From Conoideocrella luteorostrata (taxonomy: Eukaryota > Ascomycota > Sordariomycetes > Hypocreales > Clavicipitaceae), in NCBI GenBank assembly GCA_032433595.1, contig JASWJB010000066.1, forward strand, positions 98,374-162,373: DNA of 64,000 nucleotides, given 5' to 3'. How positions within the stretch are numbered: the stretch's first letter is position 1; the number at the start of each line of letters is the position of its first letter. The notes below the pieces were generated by a model. It saw nothing but the letters and a program-made list of their open reading frames with translations, was not told the DNA's origin and did no database searches. Shown one piece after another: positions 60,664 through 64,000 of the stretch. A program made the position numbers and the translations under genes.

Positions 60664-62515
60664 ACCGTAAATTTTGCTCAGGGGTTGACCCAATGCTATA
60701 GAAGCTCGTTTTTGAAGTTCAGTATGGAAAAGTGGAAACTTGGCACAACAGCATTTGCAGAATAATCCCAAAGTCATCCGTTTCAAGACGTCGTTTCAGG
60801 CCGAGATGTCTCGCCGCAGTACTACCGTTGACGCGGAAAATCTTCAACATGCGATGGCAAAACAGGGCCAATGCTTGCCAAGTGGCATAATCAGCGCGGT
60901 GTGACTTCAATGTCACAGCAAAACTTTGTTCCTCTCTTGCGCTTAAGATAAAGTTGCCGCATTAGACTCTTAAGCATTAGTTGAGACCGTTACAGCTTGT
61001 TGGTCAACTTGGAGCTCGTGTAGATGACTCTAGTTGGACCCGGTTTCCCGAACGTCATTCAATTTGATTTCACTCTACAGTACTATTTCATCTCTTAGGA
61101 ATGGTAAATGTTTAAGTCACGACAAGAATACAAGGAGCAGCATCTCTGTTACAAAGCTCCCATAATATGTACTCATCCCATTTGACAGCCACAAAGCGAC
61201 CACCCAAATAAAAGCCCGCAGTGGAGAGGCTATAGGATGGATCGATACTCCGCACATATGCTCCGTACAAAAACCCATTATACCACGAGCATTATCCTGA
61301 GGCATTGCGGAATGGAGCTTCCTAATGGGGCCATCGTGGTTTCTGGCCGTTTACAGGTCAAATCAATGGAACTACACCGTGCGATAGCGTCTACGACCTA
61401 TTGCAGAGGTGCTACTAGTAAGAGGTCATTAAGGCTCTGCCCTGGGCTGAGGAACCACAACGACGTCACCATGTGTCCGGATGATTTGCCGATCCAGCCC
61501 TCCCCATTCGTCTATCGTGGAAATTGGTGATGGCCCGAGATAAAAATGGACATGCAATTTCAGCTCATCTTGCCATTGTAGTGTTGCTCTGTAGACCACG
61601 CCTTCCGAGGTGGAGCCAAAATCTCACGAGACGTTGCTCGACTGCGACGTCTAATAGTTTCAAACCGAACAAGCCATGGCATGCACGTTGTCAACGCTGC
61701 GCGACGCTTTCGCTTCCCGCCCTGCATGCTGTTGGCACCGCTGCGCCTCGGCGTGGCGTACAGGGGCTCTGATTAGAATGTCGCATTAGACAGGGATCCG
61801 CAGGGGTACTCAATGTTCTGGAATACAGCGCTCGTGTTCCCGTTCGTCGATGTTCCACTGCTGCAGGGTGATCGGCATCTACAGTACTATTTGTTGGTCT
61901 GTTGATCAGGTTGCATTGGCATCCAACGTACGGAGTACTGACTGACTGATCGATATTGCCCCTAATTAATCCTAGCAAGCAAAACAGAGTGACAGAACCA
62001 CAAAGCTGCAGATACAGATACAGCCACCGGCACATTGTCTGACGGTCTCTAAAATCATTTGCATAATTTATGCACGGCAAATGCGCGACTCGTTTCCAGG
62101 GAGAGCCCCAAGACTGCTGAAACTTGTGCGGACATCAAAACATAATTTATCCGTGAAGCTGAATCATCATGTAATTGTCATGGAGAACTGAAAGAGGCAT
62201 AATATCATCGACCCATTTGTTCAGTGCAGTCAACAAATCATCATCATTTCGCCAAGTCAATTGCCTGTTCTGCCTACCCGTTAGCTACTGCATGCACGCA
62301 GCCGTCGTCAATCTCAATTCGGCATGGACTGACTCGTTCTGCCATCGGATAATGAAATGATGAAACCCAACATCATTGCCCCCGTCTATGCCGTCTTTGT
62401 TTGCCTCGAATAAGCGTGGATCGACCAACGTCAGACACATCACCGTTGCCGTCATGCTGCATCTGCGAGACGGCGACAGACGGCATCAATCAACTGTGTC
62501 CATTCACGGCTCCCT

Positions 62516-62956
62516 TCACCCGCGACCGCCGTTGTAGTCGGCACCGCCAGCCTTGCGAAGCCTCGTAACCATGTCTTTCTCCTCCAGCTCAGAGCGGTCA
62601 CTGGCGGTGATGGCAATGCTATGATGCGATAGAACACGCTTGACATCGCCGCTTTCCACGCTCACTCTGGCCTTGCGCATCACCTTGGTGCTTTCGCCAA
62701 TCCAGACAACGAGGACAAACTTGACCCGAGTGCTTTCCTTGTCGTTGGCGTACTCAACGCGCACATAGCCGTACTGGACCTCGGAATCATCGAGGGCGGC
62801 GGCCATCTCTGCAATGCCACCAGTACCCTTCCTGCTCAGCGCCAGTGTATTACCCGCAGCAGCTGCGTGTGAGATGAGCATCCAGTTGGTTTCCTTCTTG
62901 TCGTTGCGGACGTCATTGTATGCCTCGGTGATCTCAGAAGCATCTAAGCCGCTCAT
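62516..62956 (-). CDS. Coactosin, ADF-homology actin-binding protein
   Basis: A single exon encodes 146 residues. The start is the first true ATG (MSGLDASEITEAYNDVR). The frame is open a little further upstream but only from a TTG. The protein is one ADF-homology domain: helix EITEAYNDVRNDKKETNW near the start, the core strand VKFVLVVWIGESTKVMRKAR, and a C-terminal helix ending near RLRKAGG. The length matches the coactosin family. Coactosins bind filamentous actin and affect its turnover without the strong severing activity of cofilin (known of the family). No intron is seen in the reported frame. The nearest neighbour is 4.3 kb away. Confidence 0.93.
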   Translation of the reverse strand: MSGLDASEITEAYNDVRNDKKETNWMLISHAAAAGNTLALSRKGTGGIAEMAAALDDSEVQYGYVRVEYANDKESTRVKFVLVVWIGESTKVMRKARVSVESGDVKRVLSHHSIAITASDRSELEEKDMVTRLRKAGGADYNGGRG

Positions 62957-64000
62957 CTTGACAACCGAATAGTAATGTGGCGGTGTACAAGGCCACGCCG
63001 GCAATGAATGGTCAGATCTGGCTGCAGTGCCGGATTGGAAAGGTCATGCAAGATTCTTCAGTACGGCATGCAGGTAGAGGTACTTGTGGCTGGGTGAGAT
63101 GCTGCAGTGATCGGAAGTATGTCTGTACGCACAACACGTACGTGCAGATAACTATCATGTACGATTTGTGCAACCAGCCGCAGGAAGAAACGATGAGATG
63201 CAAATCAGCAAATCGCCGGCCCGTAAAGGGGGAATGGGGTGTTTACCCCGGCAAAGGTGCTCGTTTGCCCCACCTCCACCGGCCACACACCTTGAAGTCA
63301 CAGCAAGCGCTTTAGCGAGTCCAAGTGACCATCTTGTTCAGGGGTTTGGTATAGTCACTTGGCCTGCTAGGCTGGGCTGATGTGTGATTTCTCATCCGTC
63401 CTGTTGTATGTCTGAATGCTCAAGCTATCCTTTTTATCACTATTATTATCATTAATTTTATCTGTTGAGGCTAACATCGTGCGGTATAAAGTGCGGAAAC
63501 CACCACCATCCGAAACCCCGTGAACCAAGCTTTGTTCATCGAAGCTTTTTAGCGAAGTGGATCTGACACGAACTGGTCTGCTATTGTGGGATCTGCAAGG
63601 CAGGTTATAAGCAAGCACAGGAGAAACAGGGCCACAACATACTCGGCATGGAGTTTCCCCAGTATCGCCTGATTTTGAGTCTCGGAGTGCCCTGGTACTG
63701 AATATCCTTGCTGGTATTGGACAGGTTTTTGCTGCTAAGGACTAGAACACTTATATCAGTTGCAATGACGCGTCTAAACCGAGGGTTGAGCCAGGTTGAA
63801 GTGGGGGAGGAGCACGAGTACGAGTAGACCACGATACCAGTCAAGCTGGCGAGGTCTACCGCCACTTCAGCCGTCGATGGGGGACTAGATGGGGCTGATA
63901 GAAGTAGCTACCCTTGAGAGAGACTTGAATTGTGGTATGAGGAAGTGAAAAGAGGCCGCAGATTATTGGTTTTTTTTTTTTTTTCAGAATGCTACCCGTA
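62957..64000. other. Coactosin upstream region, right edge
   Basis: No gene is supported. The stretch probably includes the coactosin promoter. Small frames on both strands match nothing known. A T run lies at 63971-63984 near the window end. Confidence 0.5.

Larger units (their letters stand above)
58178..62515. other. Permease upstream region and spacer
   Basis: No supported gene is present. The first 700 bp or so are likely the permease promoter and 5' UTR. The rest contains a T run at 59829-59850, the GGACCAACA minisatellite, a GAGTGC hexamer run, and TACGGAGTA copies at 58739, 59629, 60202, 60456 and 61929. Frames of up to 129 codons occur but show no family features. Confidence 0.5.

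Noticed and set aside
61237..62080. Small frames between the permease and coactosin
   Set aside because: Frames of up to 129 codons occur on both strands with no motif, no splice continuation and embedded TACGGAGTA copies.
62957..63004. Coactosin starting at 63004
   Set aside because: The codon is TTG, and the extra 16 residues are not part of an ADF-homology domain. The ATG at 62956 fits the family length.
1..64000. A biosynthetic gene cluster, CRISPR array, phage or intact transposon
   Set aside because: No synthase, tailoring enzyme, spacer-repeat array, phage gene or transposase frame was found. Except for the accessory kinase and unrecognised scraps, the genes present are ordinary fungal core genes and transporters.
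1..64000. tRNA or 5S rRNA genes
   Set aside because: Reading for internal promoter boxes of the GGTTCGAATCC type with a matching acceptor stem gave no convincing candidate. A covariance-model scan would be decisive.

Overview
The window is nuclear DNA of a filamentous ascomycete, most likely a sordariomycete and probably Hypocreales (inference). The reasons are short introns of 52-190 nt with GT..AG ends, full-length fungal housekeeping genes (cytosolic acetyl-CoA carboxylase, NudE, Doa10, a Gac1-type PP1 targeting subunit, coactosin), wide gene spacing, and many copies of a short motif built on TACGGAGTA / TACTCCGTA between genes. No bacterial, organellar or viral gene was recognised. The species cannot be fixed from this sequence alone.

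Layout. 0-4.5 kb looks accessory: a long imperfect inverted repeat at the left edge, AT-rich DNA, a lone two-exon SRPK-like protein kinase, and a broken Fig1-like membrane-protein gene. 4.7-12.9 kb is core: a mitochondrial BolA-like protein (+) converging on the large ACC gene (-). 13-17.2 kb is mostly non-coding. 17.2-19.1 kb holds nudE (-). 19.1-21.3 kb is non-coding and includes an AT-rich patch with a Gag-type zinc-knuckle relic. 21.3-26.3 kb is the RING-CH/Doa10 ubiquitin ligase (-). 28.3-31.9 kb is a large Ala/Ser-rich membrane-anchored protein of the fungal 'HoxA13-like' group (+). 34.0-35.9 kb is an amino-acid permease (+). 37.9-39.7 kb is a protein with a degenerate riboflavin-kinase-like domain (+). 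41.6-44.0 kb is the CBM21 glycogen-targeting PP1 subunit (-). From 44.0 to 56.3 kb there is about 12 kb with no gene I can defend; it holds only decayed coding-like scraps, microsatellites and many copies of the TACGGAGTA motif. 56.3-58.2 kb is a five-exon choline/GABA-type APC permease (-), and 62.5-63.0 kb is coactosin (-).

The genes do not form a metabolic cluster. They are independent loci in lipid synthesis, Fe-S/lipoate maturation, dynein transport, ER quality control, amino-acid or amine uptake, glycogen control and actin regulation. Exon-intron structures were worked out by hand: every join reported for a protein-coding gene keeps the reading frame, has GT..AG ends and restores an expected family motif. 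No convincing tRNA, rRNA, CRISPR array or intact transposon was seen. The most informative oddities are the dispersed palindromic motif, the left-edge inverted repeat, the loss of the catalytic Glu in the riboflavin-kinase-like domain, and the series of decayed coding fragments.
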